DNA of 6,409 nt from Amphritea sp. (lineage in GTDB: Bacteria; Pseudomonadota; Gammaproteobacteria; Pseudomonadales; Balneatricaceae), in assembly GCA_018067325.1 (NCBI GenBank), contig JAGPUU010000155.1, forward strand, positions 1 through 6,409. The letters run 5' to 3'. The position numbers were made by a program, and so were the translations under genes. Positions 1 through 6,409 of this stretch are shown piece by piece. The notes beneath the pieces are model-generated. The model saw only the letters and a list, made by a program, of their open reading frames with translations. It was not told the DNA's origin and made no database searches. How positions within the stretch are numbered: position 1 is the stretch's first letter; every line of letters starts with the position of its first letter.

Positions 1-234
1 ATCAATATCAATACTGCGCATCTCTATTTTCTGTTGCGTTGCGGCTACACGAGCGATGCTAGCGATACATCCAGCCAGCGAGAACAGAAAGAACTCTAAT
101 GGTGTAGGGCCTTCATCCGTACCCCCTGCCGGTTTCGGCTGATCGATAACAATTTTATGACCCCGAATATCAGCATGAACCTGACACCCAGCCTTCATTG
201 AAGTGGAAACGGAGATAACTTTATTAGCAGCCAT
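1..234 (-). CDS. OsmC family protein, N-terminal part (3' end outside window)
   Basis: Partial gene: 78 codons run from an ATG at 234 to the window edge in an open frame, and the C-terminal part (about half of a typical ~140-residue OsmC protein) is missing. The start is supported by an AGGGTG ribosome-binding site (241-246) six bases upstream. The visible protein begins MAANKVISVS and has the family hallmark: a glycine-rich turn (AGGTDEGPTP, 36-45), then LEFFLFSLAGC with the first conserved cysteine at residue 56. OsmC/Ohr proteins are small cytoplasmic thiol proteins, and many reduce organic hydroperoxides with a cysteine pair; the second cysteine would lie outside the window. In Ohr/OsmC peroxidases a catalytic glutamate lies ten residues before this cysteine. 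Here that place is Leu46, with Glu47 next to it, as in YhfA-like members whose role is unclear. Family assignment is firm; peroxidase activity is not shown. It is separated from the upstream PAP2 gene by 177 bases and probably has its own promoter. Confidence 0.87.
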   Translation of the reverse strand, partial: MAANKVISVSTSMKAGCQVHADIRGHKIVIDQPKPAGGTDEGPTPLEFFLFSLAGCIASIARVAATQQKIEMRSIDID

Positions 235-283
235 GATAAACACCCTAATCGTTAAAAATTCTGTAGTCGCGCTGCATAAGCAC

Positions 284-313
284 TCACTACATAAGAAATA
301 TCTAATGTAGTGA
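284..313. repeat. Perfect 9-bp inverted repeat, possible operator
   Basis: TCACTACAT at 284-292 is mirrored exactly by ATGTAGTGA at 305-313, with a 12-base AT-rich spacer. The arm centres are 21 bases apart, which is two helical turns and suits a dimeric regulator. The right arm directly abuts the candidate -10 element of the OsmC gene, so the repeat would cover the transcription start. It could also form a hairpin in RNA, but no T-run follows on either strand, so a terminator is unlikely. The binding protein is unknown. Confidence 0.5.
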
Positions 314-342
314 ATTATCGCATAGTTATCCGCGTTATAGAA
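314..342 (-). promoter_or_regulatory. Candidate extended -10 promoter for the OsmC-family gene
   Basis: Read on the minus strand, TGC followed by GATAAT (322 down to 314) matches an extended -10 element, with five of six bases fitting TATAAT. A weak -35-like TTCTAT lies 17 bases upstream (342-337). Transcription would begin near 307, inside the inverted repeat at 284-313, and leave a leader of about 70 bases before the ATG at 234. The prediction rests on motif matching only. Confidence 0.4.
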
Positions 343-411
343 AGAGCCAAAAGCTGATGAGTAGGTAGTTTTATCTGCCTATTTATAGAAAAACGTAGAG
401 GCCTGCTTAGA

Positions 412-1275
412 TTAGCGAGGCCGGGACTGCTTTAGCGGCAGGAAGTATTCAAAGACAAAGACCAGCAGAGAGGACAGGGCGATAACTTTGGCGAAAAGAT
501 GAGCCTGTGGATAACCCCCGTCATGCCCACCCAGAATCATCAGAGCAGCCGTTAGGAGCAGGAACAGGATAAACAGGTGCATTGGTAAACGAAAACCCAA
601 TGAGAACCTCTGCGCTGTCTTAATGGCAGCGACGGTAACCAGTATACCCAGTGCGCTACCCACTAAAACATCGATCGGCCAGTGAGCGGCAACCATCACC
701 CGACTCAGGGCAACCACCCCGCCAACTAGCAGGAGAGTCCCTCGCAAGACCGGGTTGTTGAAAAAGTAATAGGCCGTTGTGACGAAGACCAACGCCGACA
801 ATGAGTGACCCGATGGGAAGCTGCCATTTCTCAGCGCTCGGCCCACCAGATTGTAATCATCGGTTAACAACGCAACCGGAGGCCGGGCAGCATCGAACAA
901 GTTTTTAAACCCATGGGTCGCAAGTGTGCCATAAACCGCAGCAATCAATAGCACCCATAAAATCGCGGGATTACGCCGCGCAACGAGCAGAGACAACGCC
1001 AAAACAAATGTCGTATCACCCATAAACGTAGCGATCTGCCAAAAAGTTGCTGGTAAATAGGGGGTAAACTGATTGAACAGATGAAAAGCGCCATGATAGC
1101 CAGCTAGTAGCCAGAGCAGCAGTGCTGTACCCAGTAAAGCCAACGCCAACAGGGTTAAACGAGTCAGCGCTGGTTGATCTGTCTGCTTATTAAAACCCTG
1201 CTGAGCACTCTTCAGCTGATCGGGTAATCCTGCAACAATAAAACACTGTTTAATCTGCGTTAGCAGGCTTTGCAT
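412..1275 (-). CDS. PAP2-family membrane phosphatase
   Basis: A 287-residue polytopic membrane protein with all three signatures of the PAP2 (type 2 phosphatidic acid phosphatase) family. These are KNLFDAARP (124-132, K-x6-RP), PSGH (154-157) and SR-x5-H-x3-D (S191, R192, H198, D202). His198 would be the nucleophile and His157 the acid/base. Hydrophobic segments lie near 40-60, 79-98, 104-120, 158-196, 203-220, 229-249 and 260-279, so there are more helices after the last motif than in minimal PAP2 enzymes. Members dephosphorylate undecaprenyl pyrophosphate, phosphatidate, phosphatidylglycerol phosphate or lipid A phosphates; the substrate cannot be chosen from sequence. The ATG at 1275 was preferred over a GTG at 1278 because GGAGTG (1281-1286) is five bases from the ATG but only two from the GTG. 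It overlaps the upstream ArnT-like gene by 26 bases, which suggests translational coupling. As the last gene of the glycosyltransferase block, it may recycle the lipid carrier or trim a phosphate on the acceptor. Confidence 0.9.
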   Translation of the reverse strand: MQSLLTQIKQCFIVAGLPDQLKSAQQGFNKQTDQPALTRLTLLALALLGTALLLWLLAGYHGAFHLFNQFTPYLPATFWQIATFMGDTTFVLALSLLVARRNPAILWVLLIAAVYGTLATHGFKNLFDAARPPVALLTDDYNLVGRALRNGSFPSGHSLSALVFVTTAYYFFNNPVLRGTLLLVGGVVALSRVMVAAHWPIDVLVGSALGILVTVAAIKTAQRFSLGFRLPMHLFILFLLLTAALMILGGHDGGYPQAHLFAKVIALSSLLVFVFEYFLPLKQSRPR

Positions 1276-2842
1276 CACGCCACTCCATTAACCGAATTCC
1301 GCCTTTGCTATAAAGCGGTTGTAATAGCGCCTCGGGATGACGTTTTTGCAGTTTTTTCAGATTATCCGCATCGGTAAAGATAAGATCTCCCGGCTTCGGG
1401 TTTTTCTCTTTAGGCGTAATCGCATCACGATAAACACTGAAGGTAGGCATATGTAGGCCATAGGCGACTACATTCTCTCCTGCCCGGGCTTTAGCTATAT
1501 AGGCCGCTTCCTGGACAGGCAGCTGTTGTAAACCCGCCATCACCTGAATAAAGAAGTTGAAGACAAACAGTGTCTGAATAAAGCCAATGGCTACAAACTT
1601 AACTGGCTTTTCCAGCTTTGAAGTGAAGGTAATACCCAGGACCAGTAGTAACGCAATAACACTGGCAATCAGGTAGGGTGTCCCAACGACATCCCAGACC
1701 CGGCCCAGCATCTCTTGCTCATAAAGCTTACGACTATTGCCTGCTGCAGATTCAAGAATCCAGGGCAGTGCGAGCATCAGGATAAAGAACACTAACGGAA
1801 AGGCCAGCCCCCAGCTACGGAACAGACGGTCACGATAATGGGCAAAAAGTAGCAGTAAACCAGAGATACCATAGACCACATAGTGAGGCAGCTGAGTACC
1901 AGAGACTGACACTAGAGCAAACACAACACCCAGCCATATCATAAGATAGAGAGTGAGTGAGTCCTTACAATACTCACGCAGATTACGTAGCAGAGTAAAC
2001 AATGCCCCACTAAACGGCAGCAACACCAGTGGCAAGGCTATAAGGTAATACCAGAGTTTACCGCCATGACCTTCGCGAGTGTCACTGAACCGGTTAAGAT
2101 TGTGATCTAGTAGAAAGCCTTTGAAAAAACCCATCCCCTGATCCTGATAAACCAGCCATAACCAGGGCGTCAGAATCAGCAACAGTAATACCCAGCCTGG
2201 CAGATAGAAGATAGCCGTCAGCCAGCGCCGCCATTGCCCCTGAATCACAAAGAAGATACCGCTGACCAGCAACGGTATCAGCACCGCTACAGGGCCTTTA
2301 GTCAACAACCCCAGCGCCATCCACAGATAAACCCGTAATAACAAAAAGCGCGATGATTCTGGCTGTTGCCAGTAGCGCCAGATATCGAGAACCGTGAGGG
2401 TGAGAAAGAGGTTTAACCAGGCATCCGCAATAGCCCCTTTACCGATAATACCGATCCAAAGCGTATTCGCCATAATCAGTACAGTAAAGAGCGCAGTGCT
2501 GCTATCCCACTGTTGACGGGCAAAGCGGTAACAGGCCAGCATCCAGCAACTAGCGGCGATAGCCGAAGGCAGTCGCAAAGAAAATTCGCTTAGGTCGAAT
2601 AGGGAAACACTCAGCGCCTGAAACCAATAGCTTAAAATAGGCTTATCGTAGCGGGGTTCGCCGTCCAGATAGGTCGCGGCAAAGTTATTGTTGGCGAGCA
2701 TCTCGCGAGTTGCTTCTGAGAACGCCCCCTCATCCAGATCAAAAAGAGGAAACCCCCAAATGTTCCAGAAAAAAGCAAAAAAGACTGCTGCGAACAGCAG
2801 TCCATAGTGAAGCGTTTTACTTTGGCGCAGTGTCGGCGTCAT
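1250..2842 (-). CDS. ArnT/PMT-type family 39 glycosyltransferase, inner membrane
   Basis: A 530-residue integral membrane protein of the GT39/ArnT (dolichyl-phosphate-mannose protein mannosyltransferase-like) type. Family marks in order are a first helix (12-31), an acidic loop motif FDLDEGAFSEATREML (34-49) with Asp37-Glu38, YDKPILSYW (65-73), AIADAWL (137-143), GLLTKGPVA (178-186), and HNLNRF followed by KLWYY (247-266). The acidic first loop is the catalytic or metal-binding loop in this family. About a dozen hydrophobic helices extend to near 440, followed by a soluble tail of about 90 residues that is probably periplasmic. Enzymes of this type take a sugar from a polyprenyl-phosphate donor at the periplasmic face and attach it to lipid A, protein or another envelope acceptor. 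Length is close to E. coli ArnT (about 550), but no genes for aminoarabinose synthesis are in the window, so arnT is not assigned as symbol. It starts 26 bases inside the upstream family 2 glycosyltransferase gene and has only a weak ribosome-binding site, so coupled translation is likely. Confidence 0.87.
   Translation of the reverse strand: MTPTLRQSKTLHYGLLFAAVFFAFFWNIWGFPLFDLDEGAFSEATREMLANNNFAATYLDGEPRYDKPILSYWFQALSVSLFDLSEFSLRLPSAIAASCWMLACYRFARQQWDSSTALFTVLIMANTLWIGIIGKGAIADAWLNLFLTLTVLDIWRYWQQPESSRFLLLRVYLWMALGLLTKGPVAVLIPLLVSGIFFVIQGQWRRWLTAIFYLPGWVLLLLILTPWLWLVYQDQGMGFFKGFLLDHNLNRFSDTREGHGGKLWYYLIALPLVLLPFSGALFTLLRNLREYCKDSLTLYLMIWLGVVFALVSVSGTQLPHYVVYGISGLLLLFAHYRDRLFRSWGLAFPLVFFILMLALPWILESAAGNSRKLYEQEMLGRVWDVVGTPYLIASVIALLLVLGITFTSKLEKPVKFVAIGFIQTLFVFNFFIQVMAGLQQLPVQEAAYIAKARAGENVVAYGLHMPTFSVYRDAITPKEKNPKPGDLIFTDADNLKKLQKRHPEALLQPLYSKGGIRLMEWRDAKPANAD
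1281..1286 (-). promoter_or_regulatory. Ribosome-binding site deciding the PAP2 gene start
   Basis: GGAGTG on the minus strand lies within the last codons of the ArnT-like gene, five bases before the ATG at 1275. The spacing fits this ATG better than the GTG three bases further upstream (1278), which would leave only two bases. Confidence 0.6.
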
Positions 2843-3851
2843 GCGCAGTCGTCTCGTCCATTACATTAGGCTGAGGATTAAACCACTGTCCCTCTTCATC
2901 ATCGCTAAGCTTTTCACGCAGCGTATAACCACGGGTATTCGATGTTTCGAAGAAGATTCGAGACATCATTTCAGCCAGCACACCGGTGGTAATAAATTGC
3001 AGAGAAACCACCAGCAGGAAGATACCCACCATGAATAATGGACGACTGCCGATATCCTCACCAAGGAACAACTTGACCATAACCAGCCAGGTCATAATCA
3101 GCGAACCCAGCATGCCCATACCTAAGCCAAGGTAGCCAAAAAAGTGGCCAGGACGCGCTTTAAATTTCAGGAAGAAAAATACAACCAGCAAGTCTAAAAT
3201 CACTCGAAAGGTGCGCGACAAACCGTACTTAGATTCACCAAACTGACGCGCGTGATGATCAACAACGGTTTCACCGATCCGCTCAGGCTTAGTAACGGAA
3301 GCGACCCAAACAGGGATAAAACGGTGCATCTCACCAAACAGTCGTACCTGTTTAATTATGCTGGCACGATAAACTTTCAGGCTGCAGCCATAGTCATGCA
3401 GACGCACCTTAGTTACTTTGGCGATCAGGCGGTTAGCCTGACGAGAGAAGAACTTACGGGTAGATTCATCTTCCCGTTTCTTTCTCCAACCCTGAAGCAT
3501 GTCCAGATCGCGCTCTTCCATCTCAACGATCATCCGTTGGATATCGCCGGGATCGTTCTGCAGATCACCATCCATGGTGACAATAATTTCGCCACGGGCA
3601 GCGTCAATACCTGCTTGCATTGCTGCGGTTTGACCATAATTACGCTGTAACTCGACCACTCTTAGGTGATCACCCCATTGCTCCTGTGCTTGATTAAGGC
3701 GAGCAACAGTCTGATCCGGACTACCATCATCGACGCAAACAAGTTCCCACTTACCGGCATAATCACTGAGAGCCTCATGTACCCGCTCAACCAGCGGAAA
3801 TACACAGTCCTCTTCTTTATACATCGGTACGACGATCGATAATGATTTCAT
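2817..3851 (-). CDS. Polyprenyl-phosphate glycosyltransferase, family 2 (GtrB/DPM1/ArnC-like)
   Basis: A 344-residue membrane-anchored family 2 glycosyltransferase. The N-terminal GT-A domain (1 to about 215) shows VVPMYKEE (7-14), VDDGSPD (40-46), QRNYGQTAAMQAG (69-81) and MDGDLQNDP (93-101). Asp94 and Asp96 form the DxD motif that binds metal and nucleotide sugar. RQFGESKYGLSR (202-213) follows, as in GtrB and ArnC proteins. Two C-terminal transmembrane segments (about 234-262 and 271-297) anchor it, and an acidic, probably cytoplasmic tail ends the protein. Such enzymes transfer a sugar from UDP-, GDP- or similar donors to undecaprenyl phosphate on the cytoplasmic face. The direct partner is very likely the adjacent ArnT-like enzyme, which would use the lipid-linked sugar across the membrane. 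The sugar (glucose, mannose, formyl-aminoarabinose or other) is not determinable here. The start ATG at 3851 has only a weak GGGTA upstream, but the conserved VVPMYKEE motif right after it supports the choice. Confidence 0.9.
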   Translation of the reverse strand: MKSLSIVVPMYKEEDCVFPLVERVHEALSDYAGKWELVCVDDGSPDQTVARLNQAQEQWGDHLRVVELQRNYGQTAAMQAGIDAARGEIIVTMDGDLQNDPGDIQRMIVEMEERDLDMLQGWRKKREDESTRKFFSRQANRLIAKVTKVRLHDYGCSLKVYRASIIKQVRLFGEMHRFIPVWVASVTKPERIGETVVDHHARQFGESKYGLSRTFRVILDLLVVFFFLKFKARPGHFFGYLGLGMGMLGSLIMTWLVMVKLFLGEDIGSRPLFMVGIFLLVVSLQFITTGVLAEMMSRIFFETSNTRGYTLREKLSDDEEGQWFNPQPNVMDETTAHDADTAPK

Positions 3852-3948
3852 AATTTACCCGGATCTAGGCTATTCAAAATTTAAAGCGGACTCTATCACA
3901 AAGCCCCGTTGATATGAAGGTAATGCCCGTGACTGCTAGCATTGCAGG
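3852..3948 (-). promoter_or_regulatory. Intergenic gap with a weak candidate promoter for the glycosyltransferase block
   Basis: This 97-base gap is the only real break between lipB and the PAP2 gene. On the minus strand TTGTGA (3901-3896) and TTGAAT (3877-3872), 18 bases apart, each match four of six consensus bases and would start transcription about 15-20 bases before the glycosyltransferase ATG. A short CTGC/GCAG inverted repeat lies just after the upstream stop codon, but without a T-run, so no terminator is called. Read-through from lipA is equally possible. Confidence 0.25.
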
Positions 3949-4884
3949 CTACTCAACCTCTGCCTTTAATGAAGAATGACGGTTAAATATTTTCGCCACC
4001 AACCAACCTAGCAGAAAGGCTGCAAATGACATCAGTAATAGAAACAGGTGCAGCTGAACAGCCACTTTCAGCAGCGCAGTCGTATCAATAGCGTACAGTT
4101 TACCCGCCAACACAAAAGCCGCCTCAAAAGTCCCTGAACCCGCCACCCCATGAATCGGTAGGATAGATGACAGGTCGGCAATAGCTACACTAGTTACGGC
4201 CTGAGCCAACGTCAGTTGCGATAGCTGCAACACCACCCCAAGAAACGCCAGCAATTTAGTTAGCCAGACAGCATACGTGGTCAGAACAATCGCACCAAAG
4301 TGACCGCCACGTGTAGGCAGATCATTGAACGCTTGTGCCAGCTTAGCTAGCTTCGGGCTACTGAAACGACCCAATAACCAGACCAACAACCGCTTACCAC
4401 GATCAAACAGCAGCAAGCCAAACAGCGTAACGAGCACGATAGCAATGGAGATCATCTGATTTGACTGCCACAGAGCCATCACACCCGCAATTGATAGCAG
4501 GGCCACCAGGTCCAGTAGTCGGTATAACAGCAGATGCGAGGAAGACTCCACCACACCGATGCCAAAATACCGTTTAATAAGCACCGGAAACGCCACTTCT
4601 CCAGTGCGCATCGGCAGCAGGTTATTCAATAAATTATGATTGGTACTGAGATAAAACATCTGCGGATAACGAGCGGCGGGCAGTTCGAAGCTGATCTTAA
4701 TCCTCAATGCACGTAATGCATTACTTGTGAGTGATAAAATCACCAGCAAGGTCAAGGTACCCACTGAGAATCCCTGCCACGAGGTCAACAGGCTATACCA
4801 GCCGATCTGATACTCGACCACCGCCAGGGTGATCACCAGGATCACCACCGACAGCAGCAGTTTAAGCAGTTGAGAGCGGCTCAT
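3949..4884 (-). CDS. Lysylphosphatidylglycerol synthase transmembrane-domain (UPF0104/AglD-like) protein
   Basis: A 311-residue polytopic membrane protein without a soluble catalytic domain, matching the stand-alone form of the transmembrane domain found in MprF-type lysylphosphatidylglycerol synthases. Visible family marks are NNLLPMRTGEVAFPVL (87-102), YRLLDL (121-126) and ILPIHGVAGSGTFEAAF (241-257), set among about eight hydrophobic segments (roughly 7-24, 40-58, 118-138, 143-161, 197-220, 225-243, 250-262, 275-300). MprF's membrane domain flips lipids, and family members often sit beside glycosyltransferases. A role in moving a lipid-linked sugar or glycolipid across the inner membrane is therefore plausible here, but it is inference. 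Its ATG shares one base with the lipA stop codon (TAATG). Only a distant AAGG lies upstream, so it probably depends on ribosomes ending lipA. A 97-base gap separates it from the glycosyltransferase downstream. Membrane nature is certain and the family assignment is good, but the substrate is unknown. Confidence 0.83.
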   Translation of the reverse strand: MSRSQLLKLLLSVVILVITLAVVEYQIGWYSLLTSWQGFSVGTLTLLVILSLTSNALRALRIKISFELPAARYPQMFYLSTNHNLLNNLLPMRTGEVAFPVLIKRYFGIGVVESSSHLLLYRLLDLVALLSIAGVMALWQSNQMISIAIVLVTLFGLLLFDRGKRLLVWLLGRFSSPKLAKLAQAFNDLPTRGGHFGAIVLTTYAVWLTKLLAFLGVVLQLSQLTLAQAVTSVAIADLSSILPIHGVAGSGTFEAAFVLAGKLYAIDTTALLKVAVQLHLFLLLMSFAAFLLGWLVAKIFNRHSSLKAEVE

Positions 4885-5918
4885 TAGCTGATTGTTTCGC
4901 CTTTCGCCTGCAAGTCTGCATGATAGGAAGAACGCACCAGCGGACCACTGGCGACTTGAGAAAAACCCAGCTCTTTCGCCACTTTTGCATACTCATCAAA
5001 CTCTGCCGGCGTTACATAGCGATCAATCGGCAGATGATCACGGCTAGGCTGCAGGTACTGACCGATAGTTAGCATATCCACATCATGCGCTCTCAGGTCT
5101 TTTAAAACTTCGAAAATCTCTTCTTTAGTTTCACCCACACCCACCATCAGACCCGACTTAGTCCGAACATCCGGACAGCGCTGTTTATATTTTTTCAGCA
5201 GCTCTAATGACCACTTATAGTCAGCTCCCGGACGAACTTTCCGATACAAACGCGGCACGGTTTCCATATTGTGGTTAAATACATCGGGCGGCGTCTGCTG
5301 CAAAACATCCAGCGCGACATCCATACGACCCCGGAAGTCAGGTACCAGCGTTTCCACCTGAATCGACGGCACAGCTTTACGGGTTTCAGTAATACAGCGG
5401 GCAAAGTGCTCTGCCCCTCCATCACGCAGATCATCACGGTCTACCGAAGTGATAACCACATAACGAAGCTCCATATCAGCTATTGCTGCAGCCAATTCAT
5501 GAGGTTCATTCTCAGGGAGTGGTTTTGGTCGACCATGGGCAACATCACAGAACGGACAACGACGGGTACAGATATCACCCATAATCATGAAGGTCGCAGT
5601 ACCATGGCTGAAGCACTCACCCAAATTAGGGCAACTGGCTTCCTCGCAAACAGAGGCTAGTTTATGCTTACGCAGCTTATTTTTGATTCCCTGAACCTTA
5701 GGCGTAGTACCCAAAGAGACCCTTAACCACTCAGGCTTACGCAGAATCTGATCCCGCTCTGTCGGAATAACCTTCACCGGGATACGAGCGACCTTTTCTG
5801 CCCCGCGCAACTTCACACCCGCTTCGGCACGCTTGGGCTTAGCTTTTTGATTCTCAGAGCTATTAATTTCAGAGCTTTGAGACTGAGCACTTTGCAACTT
5901 ATCACTATTATCTGACAT
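4884..5918 (-). CDS. lipA: Lipoyl synthase
   Basis: Complete 344-residue radical-SAM enzyme that inserts two sulfur atoms at C6 and C8 of octanoyl groups bound to lipoyl domains of the 2-oxoacid dehydrogenases and the glycine-cleavage H protein, in the cytoplasm. The auxiliary iron-sulfur cluster motif is present as Cys91-x4-Cys96-x5-Cys102 ([12 protein letters not shown]). The radical-SAM motif is Cys117-x3-Cys121-x2-Cys124 (CTRRCPFC), and the C-terminal RSSYHA (329-334) supplies the serine ligand of the auxiliary cluster, which is consumed as sulfur source. The protein is about 20 residues longer than E. coli LipA (321) because of a polar Ser/Gln/Lys-rich N-terminus of about 45 residues. 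The ATG at 5918 is supported by GGAAG (5925-5929), six bases upstream; a GTG at codon 35 is the only shorter alternative noticed. It overlaps lipB by 11 bases, so both enzymes of endogenous lipoate assembly are made together. The lipA stop shares one base with the next start codon. Confidence 0.98.
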   Translation of the reverse strand: MSDNSDKLQSAQSQSSEINSSENQKAKPKRAEAGVKLRGAEKVARIPVKVIPTERDQILRKPEWLRVSLGTTPKVQGIKNKLRKHKLASVCEEASCPNLGECFSHGTATFMIMGDICTRRCPFCDVAHGRPKPLPENEPHELAAAIADMELRYVVITSVDRDDLRDGGAEHFARCITETRKAVPSIQVETLVPDFRGRMDVALDVLQQTPPDVFNHNMETVPRLYRKVRPGADYKWSLELLKKYKQRCPDVRTKSGLMVGVGETKEEIFEVLKDLRAHDVDMLTIGQYLQPSRDHLPIDRYVTPAEFDEYAKVAKELGFSQVASGPLVRSSYHADLQAKGETIS

Positions 5919-6409
5919 CTATATCTTCCAGCGAATTAGCATTGGTGCGCTCGATGTAGCCGAGTCTTTTCACCAGTATTTCTATAAGTGAATCTTTAAC
6001 GAATTCCCGGTCTATATTGTCCGCTATATTGGTCAGACGGGTAACTGCCATACCCGCATAACCACATGGGTTTATCCGATTAAAGGGTTCCAGATCCATA
6101 TCCAGATTAAACGCTAACCCATGAAATGAGCAGCCTTTACGTACCCGCAATCCCAGCGAGCAAATCTTTGCTTCATTGACGTAGACACCGGGAGCATCAG
6201 GCTTGGCATACGCCTCGACACCGAAACCCGCCAATAACTCGACAATACTGGCTTCCATCCGTGCAACCAGTTCTCTTACTCCAAACTTTTTCCGCCGCAA
6301 ATTAAGCAACAGATAAACCACCAACTGTCCCGGCCCGTGATAAGTGACCTGACCACCCCGATCAACCTTAACCACCGGAATATCTCCAGTGGTTAACAGA
6401 TGCGACTCG
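5908..6409 (-). CDS. lipB: Octanoyltransferase (lipoyl-protein ligase B), 5' end outside window
   Basis: LipB moves the octanoyl group from acyl carrier protein to a lysine of lipoyl domains, the step before LipA. The frame stays open to the right window edge. The visible part is 166 residues and begins [12 protein letters not shown] upstream of a GTG at 6375, so that GTG is an internal valine and not the start. By alignment to E. coli LipB (213 residues) about 54 N-terminal residues are missing. Conserved signatures are [41 protein letters not shown] and [10 protein letters not shown]. The catalytic lysine of AKICS (codon 6166-6168) and cysteine of NPCGYAG (codon 6064-6066) are 34 residues apart, the same distance as Lys135 and Cys169 in E. 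coli. The C-terminal ~45 residues are divergent, as is usual. The stop codon lies inside lipA (11-base overlap), and the promoter must be outside the window. Confidence 0.96.
   Translation of the reverse strand, partial: ESHLLTTGDIPVVKVDRGGQVTYHGPGQLVVYLLLNLRRKKFGVRELVARMEASIVELLAGFGVEAYAKPDAPGVYVNEAKICSLGLRVRKGCSFHGLAFNLDMDLEPFNRINPCGYAGMAVTRLTNIADNIDREFVKDSLIEILVKRLGYIERTNANSLEDIDVR
5925..5929 (-). promoter_or_regulatory. Ribosome-binding site deciding the lipA start
   Basis: GGAAG on the minus strand, six bases before the ATG at 5918, lies inside the last codons of lipB. It supports the longer LipA N-terminus over an internal start. Confidence 0.6.

Noticed and set aside
360..425. Possible terminator after the PAP2 gene (AGGCCT palindrome followed by a short T-run on the minus strand)
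   Set aside because: The self-complementary core is only six bases with no room for a loop, and the neighbouring GGCCTC copies are direct, not inverted, repeats. The stem is too weak to call.
2841..3038. Open frame of 65 codons on the plus strand
   Set aside because: It is antisense to the 3' end of the family 2 glycosyltransferase gene, and its translation is not protein-like.
3252..3650. Open frame of 132 codons on the plus strand
   Set aside because: It lies entirely antisense to the conserved catalytic domain of the family 2 glycosyltransferase. Its translation shows no recognisable domain, so it is a shadow of the real gene.
1250..3851. Assignment as a canonical arnC-arnT aminoarabinose operon
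   Set aside because: The two enzymes are of the right families, but arnA, arnB, arnD and arnE/F are not in the window and the gene order differs. The specific symbols were withheld.
5204..5437. Open frame of 77 codons on the minus strand
   Set aside because: It is an out-of-frame reading inside lipA, with Cys-, Arg- and Trp-rich sequence typical of frame shadows.
5271..5660. Open frame of 129 codons on the plus strand
   Set aside because: It is antisense to the iron-sulfur and core region of lipA, whose coding frame is certain.
6361..6375. GTG at 6375 as start of lipB
   Set aside because: The frame is open upstream to the window edge, and the preceding residues (TTGDIPV) match the family's conserved stretch, so the gene begins outside the window.

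Overview
The window looks like a chromosomal segment of a gammaproteobacterium, probably a marine Oceanospirillales-type organism. The reasons are the lipB-lipA order, LipB and LipA sequences close to the E. coli-type proteins, moderate base composition and very tight gene packing. The order-level guess is an inference. No mobile element, CRISPR array, rRNA or tRNA gene was seen. Every gene lies on the minus strand, so transcription runs from high to low coordinates.

Right end (about 4884-6409): lipB, cut by the window edge at its 5' side, is followed by complete lipA. Together they make protein-bound lipoate: LipB transfers the octanoyl group and LipA inserts the two sulfurs. The two genes overlap by 11 bases.

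Middle (412-4884): four membrane or membrane-associated genes follow. They are a polytopic protein of the lysylphosphatidylglycerol-synthase transmembrane-domain (UPF0104/AglD-like) type, a GtrB/DPM1/ArnC-type family 2 glycosyltransferase, an ArnT/PMT-type (GT39) glycosyltransferase and a PAP2 phosphatase. The first shares one base with the lipA stop codon (TAATG). The last three form a tight block in which both junctions overlap by 26 bases. A 97-base gap (3852-3948) separates the first from that block and may hold a weak promoter. The likely joint role is loading a sugar on a polyprenyl phosphate at the inner face of the inner membrane, moving it across, transferring it to lipid A or another envelope acceptor, and recycling or trimming phosphate groups. 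The sugar and acceptor cannot be read from the sequence.

Left end (1-411): a 177-base gap carries a candidate extended -10 promoter and a perfect 9-base inverted repeat. These sit in front of an OsmC-family gene whose 3' part lies outside the window. No convincing rho-independent terminator was found after the PAP2 gene.

Most of the window is ordinary core metabolism plus a coherent envelope-glycolipid cassette. The cassette with its unknown product and the inverted repeat are the points most worth following up.
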